NCBI GenBank assembly: GCA_016699675.1
Contig: CP064985.1
Location: 3,348,001 to 3,412,000, forward strand
Reading direction: 5' to 3'
Source of the DNA: Austwickia sp.
GTDB lineage: Bacteria > Actinomycetota > Actinomycetes > Actinomycetales > Dermatophilaceae
DNA length: 64,000 nucleotides
Positions 45,804 through 53,812 of this stretch are shown here, piece after piece. The translations under genes and the position numbers were made by a program. A model generated the notes under the pieces. That model was not told the origin of the DNA and ran no database searches. It saw only the letters and a list, made by a program, of their open reading frames with translations. Positions within the stretch are counted from its first letter, which is position 1, and each line of letters starts with the position of its first letter.

Positions 45804-46195
45804 GGATGCCGCCGCTCGCGGGCGCCCAACGCAAGATGACCCGTCGGCTCGGGGCGGTGGTGCTGGGCAGCCAGGCGCCGGTGGTGCTGTTCGGGGCCGT
45901 GGGCGCGCGCGCCCTGGCCGACGCGGGCGGGCAGGGCGCCGCCTCGATGTACCTGTGGATGGGTCTCGGCCTCGCGCTCGCCTGCGTGCTCGTCGCGGGC
46001 CTGCTGCGCACGCCGTTCGGGGTGAGTCTCGGCTGGTTGGTGCAGATCGCGACGCTGCTGTGCGCGGTCGTCGTGCCGGTCATGGTCGTGATCGGGCTGA
46101 TCTTCGGCGGCCTGTGGTGGGTGGCCCTGGTGCAAGGGGTCCGCCTCGACGACCTGACCGAGGCCTACCTGCGCGAACACCCCGACGAGGCGTGA
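45800..46195 (+). CDS. DUF4233 membrane protein
   Basis: This 131-residue protein has four hydrophobic segments (LGSQAPVVLFGAVGAR, MYLWMGLGLALACVLVAGLL, LGWLVQIATLLCAVVVPVMVVIGLIFGGLWWVAL). The conserved GWLVQIATL and the position between folC and ndk identify DUF4233, an uncharacterised actinobacterial family. ATG 45800 overlaps the folC stop. Confidence 0.87.
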   Translation: MRMPPLAGAQRKMTRRLGAVVLGSQAPVVLFGAVGARALADAGGQGAASMYLWMGLGLALACVLVAGLLRTPFGVSLGWLVQIATLLCAVVVPVMVVIGLIFGGLWWVALVQGVRLDDLTEAYLREHPDEA

Positions 46196-46282
46196 GTTCC
46201 CCGCTTGCAGAGCTGATCGGCTTAGCTGTGGTGCCCGTCCGACGGTGCTGGTCTGAACCCCTACCGCGGGTGGTCGCGTCAC

Positions 46283-46288
46283 TAAGCT
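46283..46288 (+). promoter_or_regulatory. -10 box for leaderless ndk transcript
   Basis: TAAGCT at 46283-46288 lies 6 nt before the ndk ATG (46295) and no SD is present, so ndk probably has its own leaderless transcript. The other part of 46196-46282 shows nothing recognisable. Confidence 0.45.
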
Positions 46289-46294
46289 GCCGCT

Positions 46295-46717
46295 ATGACC
46301 GAACGCTCTCTCGTCCTTGTCAAGCCCGACGCTTTCGCCCGCGGTCTCACCGGCGAGGTCATCCGCCGCATCGAGGCCAAGGGGTACACGCTGGCAGCCC
46401 TGCAGATCCTGACCCCGACCCGGGACATGCTGGCGAAGCACTACGCCGAGCACGAGGGCAAGGGCTTCTACGAGGAACTGCTCACGTTCATGTCCTCGGG
46501 CCCGGTCACGGCCATCGTCATCGAGGGCGTCCGGTGCATCCCCGGCTTCCGTTCGCTGGCCGGCAAGACCGACCCCACCGAGGCGTTGCCGGGCACGATC
46601 CGCGGCGACCTGGGACGGGATTGGGGCAACGGCTCGACCGAGAACATCGTGCACGGCTCGGACTCCCCGGAATCCGCGGCGCGCGAGATCGCGATCTGGT
46701 TCCCCGACCTGGTCTGA
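46295..46717 (+). CDS. ndk: Nucleoside diphosphate kinase
   Basis: This 140-residue enzyme equilibrates NTP and NDP pools through a phosphohistidine, the His in NIVHGSDSPESAAREI near residue 119. The N-terminal SLVLVKPDAFARGLTGEVI is the family signature. Length and motifs are complete. A leaderless -10 box precedes it. Confidence 0.96.
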   Translation: MTERSLVLVKPDAFARGLTGEVIRRIEAKGYTLAALQILTPTRDMLAKHYAEHEGKGFYEELLTFMSSGPVTAIVIEGVRCIPGFRSLAGKTDPTEALPGTIRGDLGRDWGNGSTENIVHGSDSPESAAREIAIWFPDLV

Positions 46718-46833
46718 TGCCCGTTCCGCGATCGCAGAGACCGCATGGCCTGGCTACTCCTGCGCACCCATGGCAGGTGGGTCATCGGTCCTGCCAAGAT
46801 CGGCGCATCGGGAGCCTCACCGCATCGTGAACC

Positions 46834-47473
46834 TCACATAGGGCGCAGTGTCGTGGCGGCAATCGCCCGCAGGTGCTCCGGTCCGGTGCCGCAGCAGCCG
46901 CCGAGCACCGTGAGGCCGGGCGCGAGGGCGCGCCTCAGGTGCTCCGGGTGGGCACAGTTGACCCCGAAGTACGCGGCCGCGCGGTCGGTGGCCCGATCGA
47001 CGGCTTCTACGGCATCGAGGAGCCGCCCGCCGTCCGGGAGCAGACCGTCCGTTTCCACCGTGAAGCTCGCCGCGATGGGTACGTCGACCTCGGTCGCCGC
47101 CCACACCATCCCGATCGCTTCCGGCGCCTCAGGCAGCGTGGCGGCGTGCACCATGTCGACCCCAGCAGCGGCCAGCGTGGCGAGCTGGTCTCGGTGGTAG
47201 CGCGCGGCCTCCGCCGGGGCCGGCGTCCGGTCCACTCGATAGGCATCGTGCCGCGGCCCGATCGCGCCGCTCACCACGGTGGGAACGCCCCGGTATGTCG
47301 TCGCCAGCCGCCGCATCAGCGCCACGGCTCGGCGGTTGAGATCAGCCAGGCCGGCGGCGTCGTACCCCAGCGGTTCCTCCCAGTCCGGCGCGGAAGATCA
47401 GCTCCGTCTCCAGGCCGGTGTCGGTCAGGAAGACAGCCGCTCCGAGCTGCGGCAGGGCGGGACCACCGGCCAT
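46834..47473 (-). pseudogene. Homocysteine S-methyltransferase remnant with internal deletion
   Basis: The ATG at 47473 opens AVFLTDTGLETELIFRAG, the start of an MmuM/BHMT-like methyltransferase. The next expected block (roughly 45-50 residues, up to the ...NPDW motif) is missing. The sequence resumes in another frame with DWEEPLGYDAAGLADLNRRA near 47385 and continues to the zinc site GGCCGTGPEHLRAI and the end at 46834. An out-of-frame deletion at about 47380-47390 fits. The last Cys pair is intact. The rest of 46718-46833 shows no gene. Confidence 0.8.
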
Positions 47474-47564
47474 TCGCGACCTCCTGCCTCCGACGCCGTA
47501 CGCCAGGAGCCTAGGTCCTAGCAGACACGCCCAAGCGGCCTGCCGAGGGGCCCGCCCGCCGATA

Positions 47565-47606
47565 GCTGGGGCGAAGGGCGGGCCATGGACCGCGTTTCGC
47601 CCCAGC
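47565..47606. terminator. Hairpin terminator of the lanthipeptide operon
   Basis: GCTGGGGCGAA (47565-47575) pairs exactly with TTCGCCCCAGC (47596-47606), just after the exporter stop at 47614 on the minus strand. The loop is centred on GGCCATGGACC, recalling family A repeats. Confidence 0.8.
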
Positions 47607-47613
47607 CAAGGAG

Positions 47614-49503
47614 TCAGGGGCGCAGCGCGACGGCGGGAGTCTCGCTGCACGAGGCGAGCCACTCCGAGGCGCGCTCGGCGACCTGGCCGTCGGTGACGAC
47701 CAGGATCTTGTCGGCGCGCTCCCATACCCCCGGTCCGTGCCCGGCCTCGATCACCGTGGCGCCGGCCTCGGCGACCGCCGCCCAGGCGGCCCGGGCGGCG
47801 ACGGCGTCCAGGGCCGAGGTGACCTCGTCCAGCAACAACAGCCGCGGTCGACGCAGCAGTGCCCGAGCGAGGGCGAGCCGCTGCCGCTGGCCGCCCGAGA
47901 ACGTGTCGGTGCCCGCCCCGACGGCGGCGTCGAGCCCGCCGCGGCGACGGCGGACGATGTCGGCCAGGTCGAGCCGGGCAAGCATCTCCCAGCACTCCTC
48001 GTCCGTGCGATCGGTGGCGCCCAGGGTGAGGTTGTCCCGCACCGACCCGCGAAACAGGGGGCTGGATTGCTCGACGTAGCCGATTCCCGAGCGGTAGCCG
48101 ACGATGTCGAGCCGTGCGATGTCCGTGCCGGCCAGCGTGATGCGGCCGGCGCTGGGCGTGTAGAAGCGTTCGAGGAGCGCGAGGATCGTGCTCTTGCCGC
48201 CGCCGGAGGGGCCGGTCAACACGACGTGGGACCCGGCCTCGACGGTGAACGACACCGCGTCCAGGATGCGCTGCGCGGGCTCCAGCGGGTCCGGGGAGGA
48301 CCGCAGCGACAGGGACACGGCCTCGAAACGGATGAACTGCCGTGCCAGCGCGGGGGTCTCGCGAGGCCACACCGGCGCGGGACGCTCGCTTTCCGGGGCG
48401 GGTCCCTCCTCGGCAGGCGAGCCCGGGTGGCGCCGCGCGGCGGTCCCGACGAGTCCGTCACGGGCGCCGCCGCACGCGAGAGAGGCGTCGACCTCGCTCA
48501 CGCCGGCGGCGGGGGCATCGGTCTCGGGGGCGCTGATTCGGTCCAGCTCGTCGAGTCGCTCCAGCGCGCCGGCCGCCTCGGCGATCGCGGTCATCAGGGT
48601 GCCCGCCTGGCTCAGCGGGGCGGGCAGCATCGCGGCGTACATGAAGAAGGCCACCACCGCCCCCGGCGCGATCCCGCCGGTGACCGATCGCCAGATGACG
48701 AGTGCCACGAGGACCCCCGCCGCGAGCTGCGCGCATCCGAGCAGCACTGGCCCGACGATGCAACGGGCCAACAGCGACCGGTTCGCCGCAGCGATGAGCG
48801 TGCCGTTTGCCGCGCCGAGGCGGCCGGCGGCGAAGCCCTCGGCGGCGGCGGCGCGCAGGGTGAGCAGCGCGTCCAGGCAACGTTGTGCCTCGGCGACGAA
48901 GGCGCCCAGGGCCCGCTGGTGGGCCAGGCTGTAGCGGCCGATCGGGCGGGTCGCCACGGCGACGACGGCGGCGCATCCGGCCAGCAGCGGGAGCACCACC
49001 AGACACAGCCCCGGGTCGGCGGCCCACATGCCGATACCCGCGCCGACGACGGTGACGCTCAGCCCCATCACCTGGATGGGGCCGTCGCGGAAGACCGCCC
49101 CGAGGTGCTCGGTGTCGTTGGCGCAGCGGGAGACGAGGTCGGCGGCGGGATAGGCGGTCAGGCGGGCGGCGGGGATTCGCAGGGCGGCCGCCGCGGAGCG
49201 GTCGCGCAGGTCGCCGACGACGCGGTTCGCGGCCCGGCCGAGGACGAGGCTGACGCTCGCACCGAGGACCGCGCCCGCGATGGACAGCGCCGCGAACACC
49301 CCGCCGAGCACCGCCACCTGCGACCAACGTTCGGCGCGCAGCTCCTCGATCGCCACCTGCACCAGGCGCGGCCCGAGCAGCCCGGTCGCGGCGGCCACGA
49401 TGGTCCCGGCGGCGCCGATCAGCACGGCACGCCGGTCGTGGCCGAGGACGGCGACAACGCGCCGGACATGACCGCGCGGGAGGCGCTGCGTCGGGGCTGG
49501 CAT
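47614..49503 (-). CDS. lanT: ABC exporter (TMD-NBD) of the lanthipeptide operon
   Basis: In this 629-residue half transporter, six TM helices occupy about residues 25-310 and the NBD residues about 395-600, with Walker A TGPSGGGKSTILALL, signature FSGGQRQRLALARALL and Walker B LLLLDEVTSALD. The H-loop position (VIEAGHGPG) is nearly normal. A roughly 75-residue Pro/Glu/Arg-rich linker lies between the domains. There is no C39 peptidase domain, as expected for class III systems, where the leader is removed by another protease. ATG 49503 with SD AAAGGA. It is the last gene of the operon, after a strong hairpin. Confidence 0.87.
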   Translation of the reverse strand: MPAPTQRLPRGHVRRVVAVLGHDRRAVLIGAAGTIVAAATGLLGPRLVQVAIEELRAERWSQVAVLGGVFAALSIAGAVLGASVSLVLGRAANRVVGDLRDRSAAAALRIPAARLTAYPAADLVSRCANDTEHLGAVFRDGPIQVMGLSVTVVGAGIGMWAADPGLCLVVLPLLAGCAAVVAVATRPIGRYSLAHQRALGAFVAEAQRCLDALLTLRAAAAEGFAAGRLGAANGTLIAAANRSLLARCIVGPVLLGCAQLAAGVLVALVIWRSVTGGIAPGAVVAFFMYAAMLPAPLSQAGTLMTAIAEAAGALERLDELDRISAPETDAPAAGVSEVDASLACGGARDGLVGTAARRHPGSPAEEGPAPESERPAPVWPRETPALARQFIRFEAVSLSLRSSPDPLEPAQRILDAVSFTVEAGSHVVLTGPSGGGKSTILALLERFYTPSAGRITLAGTDIARLDIVGYRSGIGYVEQSSPLFRGSVRDNLTLGATDRTDEECWEMLARLDLADIVRRRRGGLDAAVGAGTDTFSGGQRQRLALARALLRRPRLLLLDEVTSALDAVAARAAWAAVAEAGATVIEAGHGPGVWERADKILVVTDGQVAERASEWLASCSETPAVALRP

Positions 49504-49678
49504 GGCGTTCCTTTCGGGAGCGGCGAGGCAGGGTTGGTGATGCGGGTCCAATCCGCCGGTGGGGTGCGCCCCCGCGGAGGGCTGGTGTCGCGTCGTGGTC
49601 GTCCGCCGGGCCAAGCCGCGGTACGTCGCGTGCTCCCCGGCTATCCGGCCCGACCAACCGCGTCCGGCCCGACCGACC

Positions 49679-49723
49679 GGCATCCGGTCCGCGCCGCTGC
49701 GGAGATGGCGCGGACCGGATGCC
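49679..49723 (-). terminator. Attenuator hairpin between lanA and lanT
   Basis: GGCATCCGGTCCGCGCC (49679-49695) and its exact 17-nt complement (49707-49723) flank an 11-nt loop, 53 bp downstream of the precursor stop. Such partial terminators let a precursor gene be expressed above the downstream transporter. The remaining gap 49504-49678 shows no gene. Confidence 0.75.
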
Positions 49724-49775
49724 TGGCGGGTCTGCCGGGCACCGCTCAGGTGAGGGGAGCGGCACCACCGGAGCG

Positions 49776-49895
49776 TCAGCAGAACCAGCTGCCGTTGCTG
49801 CGGCACTTGTAGATGCTCCAGGAGCAGCTCATCGGGAATCCCGGGGTCCACTTGGACGCGGGGCTCGCCGTCTGCAGGTCGAGGATCTTGGCCAT
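49776..49895 (-). CDS. lanA: Class III lanthipeptide precursor, labyrinthopeptin-like
   Basis: This 39-codon gene starts at ATG 49895 with SD AAGGAGGTG 6 nt upstream. It encodes MAKILDLQ, then TASPASKWTPGFPM, then the core SCSWSIYKCRSNGSWFC and stop. ILDLQ matches the leader motif (ILELQ-like) recognised by class III LanKC enzymes. The core aligns with labyrinthopeptin A2 (SDWSLWECCSTGSLFACC, from memory): W-S-hydrophobic-aromatic-x-C, then S-x-G-S ... F ... C. S33-N-G-S36-W-F-C39 fits the S-x2-S-x2-5-C pattern that yields labionin. It sits between LanKC and the ABC exporter on the same strand. The cleavage site is not known; GFPM|S is one option. Confidence 0.88.
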   Translation of the reverse strand: MAKILDLQTASPASKWTPGFPMSCSWSIYKCRSNGSWFC

Positions 49896-49940
49896 GGTTG
49901 TCACCTCCTTCGGGGGTGTGAGCGGAATCGGTCTTCTCGC

Positions 49941-49963
49941 CCGGGCACCGGTGCGGTGTCCGG
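49941..49963 (-). promoter_or_regulatory. Hairpin in the LanKC-lanA gap
   Basis: CCGGGCACCG (49941-49950) pairs with CGGTGTCCGG (49954-49963) with one mismatch. It lies about halfway between the synthetase stop and the precursor start and could act as a processing or attenuation site. No other signal is clear in 49896-50004. Confidence 0.45.
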
Positions 49964-50004
49964 ACGGGGTCTAGGGGTTGTGGTGGTCGAGGGATCGCGT
50001 CGCC

Positions 50005-52728
50005 TCAGGCGACGGCCCCGACCGCCGAGGTTCTCGCCGGATCCTCGATCCGGTTCCACGCCGGAGCCGGCCGCTCGGGGGCCCGGCCAGCGAGGGCCAG
50101 CGCGCTGGACTGGGCGATCGGCAGCCAGCCGAACGGCTCGCCCGCCGCGTAGCAGTGCAGAACCAGGGCCACGCCGGCCGCGCCGGTGGCCAGGTCGGCC
50201 GAGAGCCGGATCAGGCCGTCGCCGACGACGCACGGGTTGCCGGCGATCCGCGGCAGGTTGGCCGCGAGATGCCCGGCCTGAAACTGTGCCGCCGCCACTC
50301 CCGGTTCACCGGCGGCCAACAGCGCCGCGAGGATGCCCGCCCGGCCGTGGTGGAAGCCGTCGTAGACGTACATGCGCGAGGCACAGGCGTGCCCGATGCC
50401 CTCGACCAGGGCCGGCTCTAGCACCCGCTCGCCGGTGCAGGCTTGCGCCACCCCGGCGATGGCCAGGACTCCGGCGGAGCCCCATTCCAGGTACGGCAGC
50501 AGCCGTCCGCCTGCCTCGTCGGTGACCAGCCAGGGGCCCTCGGGCGTTGCCTCGCACTGTTCGGCGTCCCGGCGGATCCGCTGGACCGCCAGGCGCAACG
50601 CCCGGTCGTCGCCGACGTGGTGGGCCACCATGAGGTCGAGCAGGGCGAGCCCGCTCTCGCCGTACGACATTCCGGCGCGCGACGCGCGCACCGGCGGATG
50701 ATCGACCTCGAAGCGACGGTAGGCGCGCAGCGCGGCGGTCTGCAGCGCGGCGTCGCCGGTGGCGACGGCGACCTCCAGGGCGGTGAGCAGGACGCCGGCC
50801 CGGCCGCGCGCCAGGTCCCGGCGGCGGATCTCCTCGATCCGGCCCAGGCAGGCTGCGGCGATGGCCGCGGCCCGCTCGCCGCGGCCCGCCTCCAGGAGCG
50901 CGAGCGCGACACCGGACAGGCCCTGGTACAGGTCAATGGGGCCGTCGCTCAGGAGCATGCTGGCGACGGTCTCCAGCCGGTCGACGACCGCCGAGCCGAG
51001 CGGGTGGCCGATGCGGGCGCGCGCGAAGACGACGCCGGCCAGGCCGGCCTCGAAGGTGAACCAGGGGAGTCGGCCGCCGAGCACCGGGTCGCCCGGGTAG
51101 CCGCCGGCCTGGGTGTACTGCGCCGACCAGTCGATGAAGGCCGCCAGCCCGGTCACGACCTCGGCGATCCGGGGCGCCTCCCGCGGCGCGGGCTCGGCGA
51201 CGATGCGCGGGCTGAGCGCATGGTGAGAAGGCGTTGACCCCGCGCCGGCCCTTTCGGTCAGCGCGGCGATCTGCGTCGCGGCCTCCGCACCCATCCGGTC
51301 GCGGACCAGCTCGAGGTGGCGGTCCCAGGATTTCGGGCAGATCACCTCGACGGGCCAGCCCGTCACGTAGAGGTTCATGGCGACGCGGGCGACGGCGTAC
51401 CAGTCCGCCTCCCGGGCCGAGAATCCGTCCGGGGCGCAGTACTCGATCACCCGCATCCCGATCCGGCGCGGCTCATCGATGGGGCTCGCGTCCTCCAGGT
51501 CGAGCAGCCCGACGCGCCCCTCGTCGTCGACCAGCACGTTGCCCGGGTGCAAGTCGCCGATGCACCACCCGGCGGCGTGGACCCGCTCCACGATGGCGGT
51601 GAGCTGCGCGACGATCCCATGGGCCGTGCGCCGATAGTCCGCAATCCGCTCCGGATCGTCGGGGCGGCCGACGTAGTGCAGGGGGTAGTGGGCCGCGGCC
51701 CACGCCACGAGCGGATCGCCGGGCAGGTAGTCCAAGACGAGGAAGCGATGCTCCCAGGCGGTGAAGGCGCCGATGAGCTGCTGGACGCCGGGACAGCCCC
51801 GCAGGTCCGACAGGACGGCCTCCTCGGCGAGTTGACGGTCGATCGCGGTGCGTCCGCGGGCGTCGAGGCCGGCGTGGGGACGGGCCTCGCGCAGCACGTG
51901 CCGGGTGCCGTCGGGCAGGGTGGCCAGGTAGACCCCGCCCGCGTTGGAGAACCCGAGGGACTGGATGGTGGCGTAGCGGTCCAGGGGGCTGGCGACGTCT
52001 TGCCGCTGCCGCCGCCACGCCTCGGCCAGGCAGTCGGGCAGGCTTACCCCCGGCGGAATGGTGAAGGTCGGCTGGCGGACGTCCTCGGTGAGCGTCAGGG
52101 CCGCCCCCGTGACGACCGCCGCGACGGCGGCATCGTCGCTATTCCGGTAGGACAGGGGGTAGATCCCGCCGTACCGGACGAACACCGGCGCGGTCCCGAC
52201 CCGCAGGTCGCTGAGGATGTAGGGGCCGGCGAAGCCGTCGAGCGCCTCCTGCAACGCGGCCAGGAGCTGGGCGAGCTGGGCGTCGTCGCGGGGGTAGATC
52301 GTGACGAACTTGCCCGCCGAGGCGCGGTCGGCGTGCTTGGCGTTGGCCGTCCACAACGCGGCGCGGGTGGGCAGGAACTTGAACGCGACCTGCGCCGGCA
52401 GGGCGATCGCGGTGACGCGATCGAGCACCGACACGGCGTTGTCGAGGGTCGCCGAGACGTGAATCTTCCAGCCCTGCAAGCGGATCGGCCACTGTGCCGG
52501 GCTCCAGCCCTCCCAGCTGCCGCTGCGGCTGCGCACCCAGCCCGCCGGCGGGTCGCGGTGTTGCAGGGGCTCATCCTGGGGGTCGGTGTCCTGCGTCGCG
52601 TCGTCCGGGGCGTCGGCGACGGCCGTCGCGCTGACCGGGTGGGGCACGCCGTCGGCGCGGGGGGCGTCGGTGTAGAACGGCGACTCGGCGTCGATCCGGG
52701 TTGCGTACTCCCAGCCCACTGGACACAT
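50005..52728 (-). CDS. lanKC: Class III lanthionine synthetase LanKC
   Basis: This enzyme of about 907 residues has three domains: an N-terminal phospho-Ser/Thr lyase (about 60-230), a protein kinase (about 255-500) and a LanC-like cyclase (about 520-890). In the kinase, GGVYLATLPDGTRHVLREARP is the nucleotide-binding region, with Arg where Lys is usual; CIGDLHPGNVLVD holds the catalytic Asp and Asn, and GLLDLEDA the DFG-like Asp. The cyclase lacks the zinc Cys/His: GMSYGESGL and YDGFHHGRAG replace the Cys-containing motifs, so it is class III rather than IV. It phosphorylates and eliminates Ser of the precursor and then cyclises. Start ATG 52728 (SD GGAGG about 10 nt upstream); GTG 52737 is an alternative. 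Confidence 0.92.
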   Translation of the reverse strand: MCPVGWEYATRIDAESPFYTDAPRADGVPHPVSATAVADAPDDATQDTDPQDEPLQHRDPPAGWVRSRSGSWEGWSPAQWPIRLQGWKIHVSATLDNAVSVLDRVTAIALPAQVAFKFLPTRAALWTANAKHADRASAGKFVTIYPRDDAQLAQLLAALQEALDGFAGPYILSDLRVGTAPVFVRYGGIYPLSYRNSDDAAVAAVVTGAALTLTEDVRQPTFTIPPGVSLPDCLAEAWRRQRQDVASPLDRYATIQSLGFSNAGGVYLATLPDGTRHVLREARPHAGLDARGRTAIDRQLAEEAVLSDLRGCPGVQQLIGAFTAWEHRFLVLDYLPGDPLVAWAAAHYPLHYVGRPDDPERIADYRRTAHGIVAQLTAIVERVHAAGWCIGDLHPGNVLVDDEGRVGLLDLEDASPIDEPRRIGMRVIEYCAPDGFSAREADWYAVARVAMNLYVTGWPVEVICPKSWDRHLELVRDRMGAEAATQIAALTERAGAGSTPSHHALSPRIVAEPAPREAPRIAEVVTGLAAFIDWSAQYTQAGGYPGDPVLGGRLPWFTFEAGLAGVVFARARIGHPLGSAVVDRLETVASMLLSDGPIDLYQGLSGVALALLEAGRGERAAAIAAACLGRIEEIRRRDLARGRAGVLLTALEVAVATGDAALQTAALRAYRRFEVDHPPVRASRAGMSYGESGLALLDLMVAHHVGDDRALRLAVQRIRRDAEQCEATPEGPWLVTDEAGGRLLPYLEWGSAGVLAIAGVAQACTGERVLEPALVEGIGHACASRMYVYDGFHHGRAGILAALLAAGEPGVAAAQFQAGHLAANLPRIAGNPCVVGDGLIRLSADLATGAAGVALVLHCYAAGEPFGWLPIAQSSALALAGRAPERPAPAWNRIEDPARTSAVGAVA

Positions 52729-52737
52729 GGTGCTCAC

Positions 52738-53035
52738 CCCTCCGGTCCCGCCGGCGGCGCCAGCGGATGGTTTGTCGTTGCCCAGTGAGAGGGCTGGAGG
52801 GGGCTGCTGATACGTCGGCGGCCGGTCTGCGGTTCCCGTGGCGGGCGGCGAACGGCGCGAAACGGGTGGCGCGACTGGGCCTCATCGGGCGACACCGGCC
52901 GTCGGCCGTGATCTGCGCGATGGCAGGGGTGGATGGGGGTGGGCCAGGCGAGCGGCTGGTGCCCGAGGTAGCCAGGAGCCAGACCCTACGTGCCGGGCGG
53001 CGCCCACGCGTCGGTCGGCGGACGGCCGCGCTGGG
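52738..53035. other. Gap upstream of lanKC; no gene seen
   Basis: About 300 bp separate the synthetase gene from the NuoB-like gene, both on the minus strand. It contains the SD of lanKC (GGAGGGG near 52740) and a possible minus-strand -10 (TATCAG, 52812-52807). I find no credible ORF or operator, so the operon promoter is not certain. Confidence 0.4.
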
Positions 53036-53629
53036 TCAGGCCACCAGGTCGCGATGCGCCGCCAGGCGGGCGGCCAGCGGCAGATCGGCCAGCGGTACGG
53101 CGGCGAGCGCCGCGGCCTCGACCTCACGGCGGATGCGGTCGCGGTCGGCGCCGAACGGAGCGCTGCGGCGAATCAGCTCGTGCAGCTTCAGGTAGGAGTC
53201 GATCAGCATCTCCGGACGGGGCGGGCAGCCCGGCAGGTACACGTCCACCGGAACGACGTGATCGATGCCCTGCACGATCGCGTAGTTATTGAACATCCCG
53301 CCTGAGCTCGCGCACGCCCCCATCGCGATCACCCACCGGGGCTCGGCCATCTGGTCGTAGCAGGTCCGCAGCACCGGGGCCATCTTCTGCGACAGCCGCC
53401 CGGAGACCACCATCAGGTCGGCCTGTCGCGGCGTCGCCCGGTAGACCTCCATCCCGAACCGGCTGAAGTCGTAATCGGGCGCCCCGCCCATCATGAATTC
53501 GATGGCGCAGCACGCCAATCCCATCCCGGCGGGCCAGAGCGAGCGCACCTGCAGTTCGTTCACGACCTGCGCGAGCCTCGCCGTGACGAAGCCTGACCGG
53601 TCGGCCTGGTCCAGCGGTCCGTGGGTCAT
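53036..53629 (-). CDS. NADH-quinone oxidoreductase NuoB-like iron-sulfur protein (orphan)
   Basis: This 197-residue protein has all four cluster N2 ligands: LACCAIEFMMGG (two Cys), ACASSGG and YLPGCPPRPE, plus QADLMVVSGRLSQKMAP. That is a complete NuoB core. No other Nuo gene is nearby, so it is not the complex I gene of a nuo operon. It could be a paralogue of a hydrogenase-like or membrane oxidoreductase. Start ATG 53629; it is divergent from the TetR gene with a palindrome between. Confidence 0.8.
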   Translation of the reverse strand: MTHGPLDQADRSGFVTARLAQVVNELQVRSLWPAGMGLACCAIEFMMGGAPDYDFSRFGMEVYRATPRQADLMVVSGRLSQKMAPVLRTCYDQMAEPRWVIAMGACASSGGMFNNYAIVQGIDHVVPVDVYLPGCPPRPEMLIDSYLKLHELIRRSAPFGADRDRIRREVEAAALAAVPLADLPLAARLAAHRDLVA

Positions 53630-53728
53630 GTCTCCTCCTGTGATCGCCCGGCACTGACCCCGGGTGGTGACCCCCGGGGGCCGGCGACGGGGGTGGCCGC
53701 GGCGGCGCGTGATGAGAATGACGTACTA

Positions 53729-53747
53729 GTCGAGAACAACGTTCTCG
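53729..53747. promoter_or_regulatory. TetR-type operator between nuoB-like and tetR genes
   Basis: TCGAGAAC (53729-53736) and GTTCTCGA (53740-53747) are perfect inverted repeats around AAC. The dyad lies in the 183-bp gap between divergent starts at 53629 and 53813, so the regulator may control both. The rest of the gap shows an AT-richer stretch near 53745-53770. Confidence 0.7.
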
Positions 53748-53812
53748 ATAAGGCCCACCGTATCGAATGGGACACTCGTCGCGGAAGAGCGCGAATGGTC
53801 GGAGGTGGCATC

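Noticed and set aside
47614..49503. C39 peptidase domain in the exporter
   Set aside because: The N-terminus starts directly with TM helices; no Cys/His peptidase motifs.
50005..52728. Class IV (LanL) synthetase
   Set aside because: The cyclase domain lacks the zinc-binding Cys and His, so class III is the better fit.
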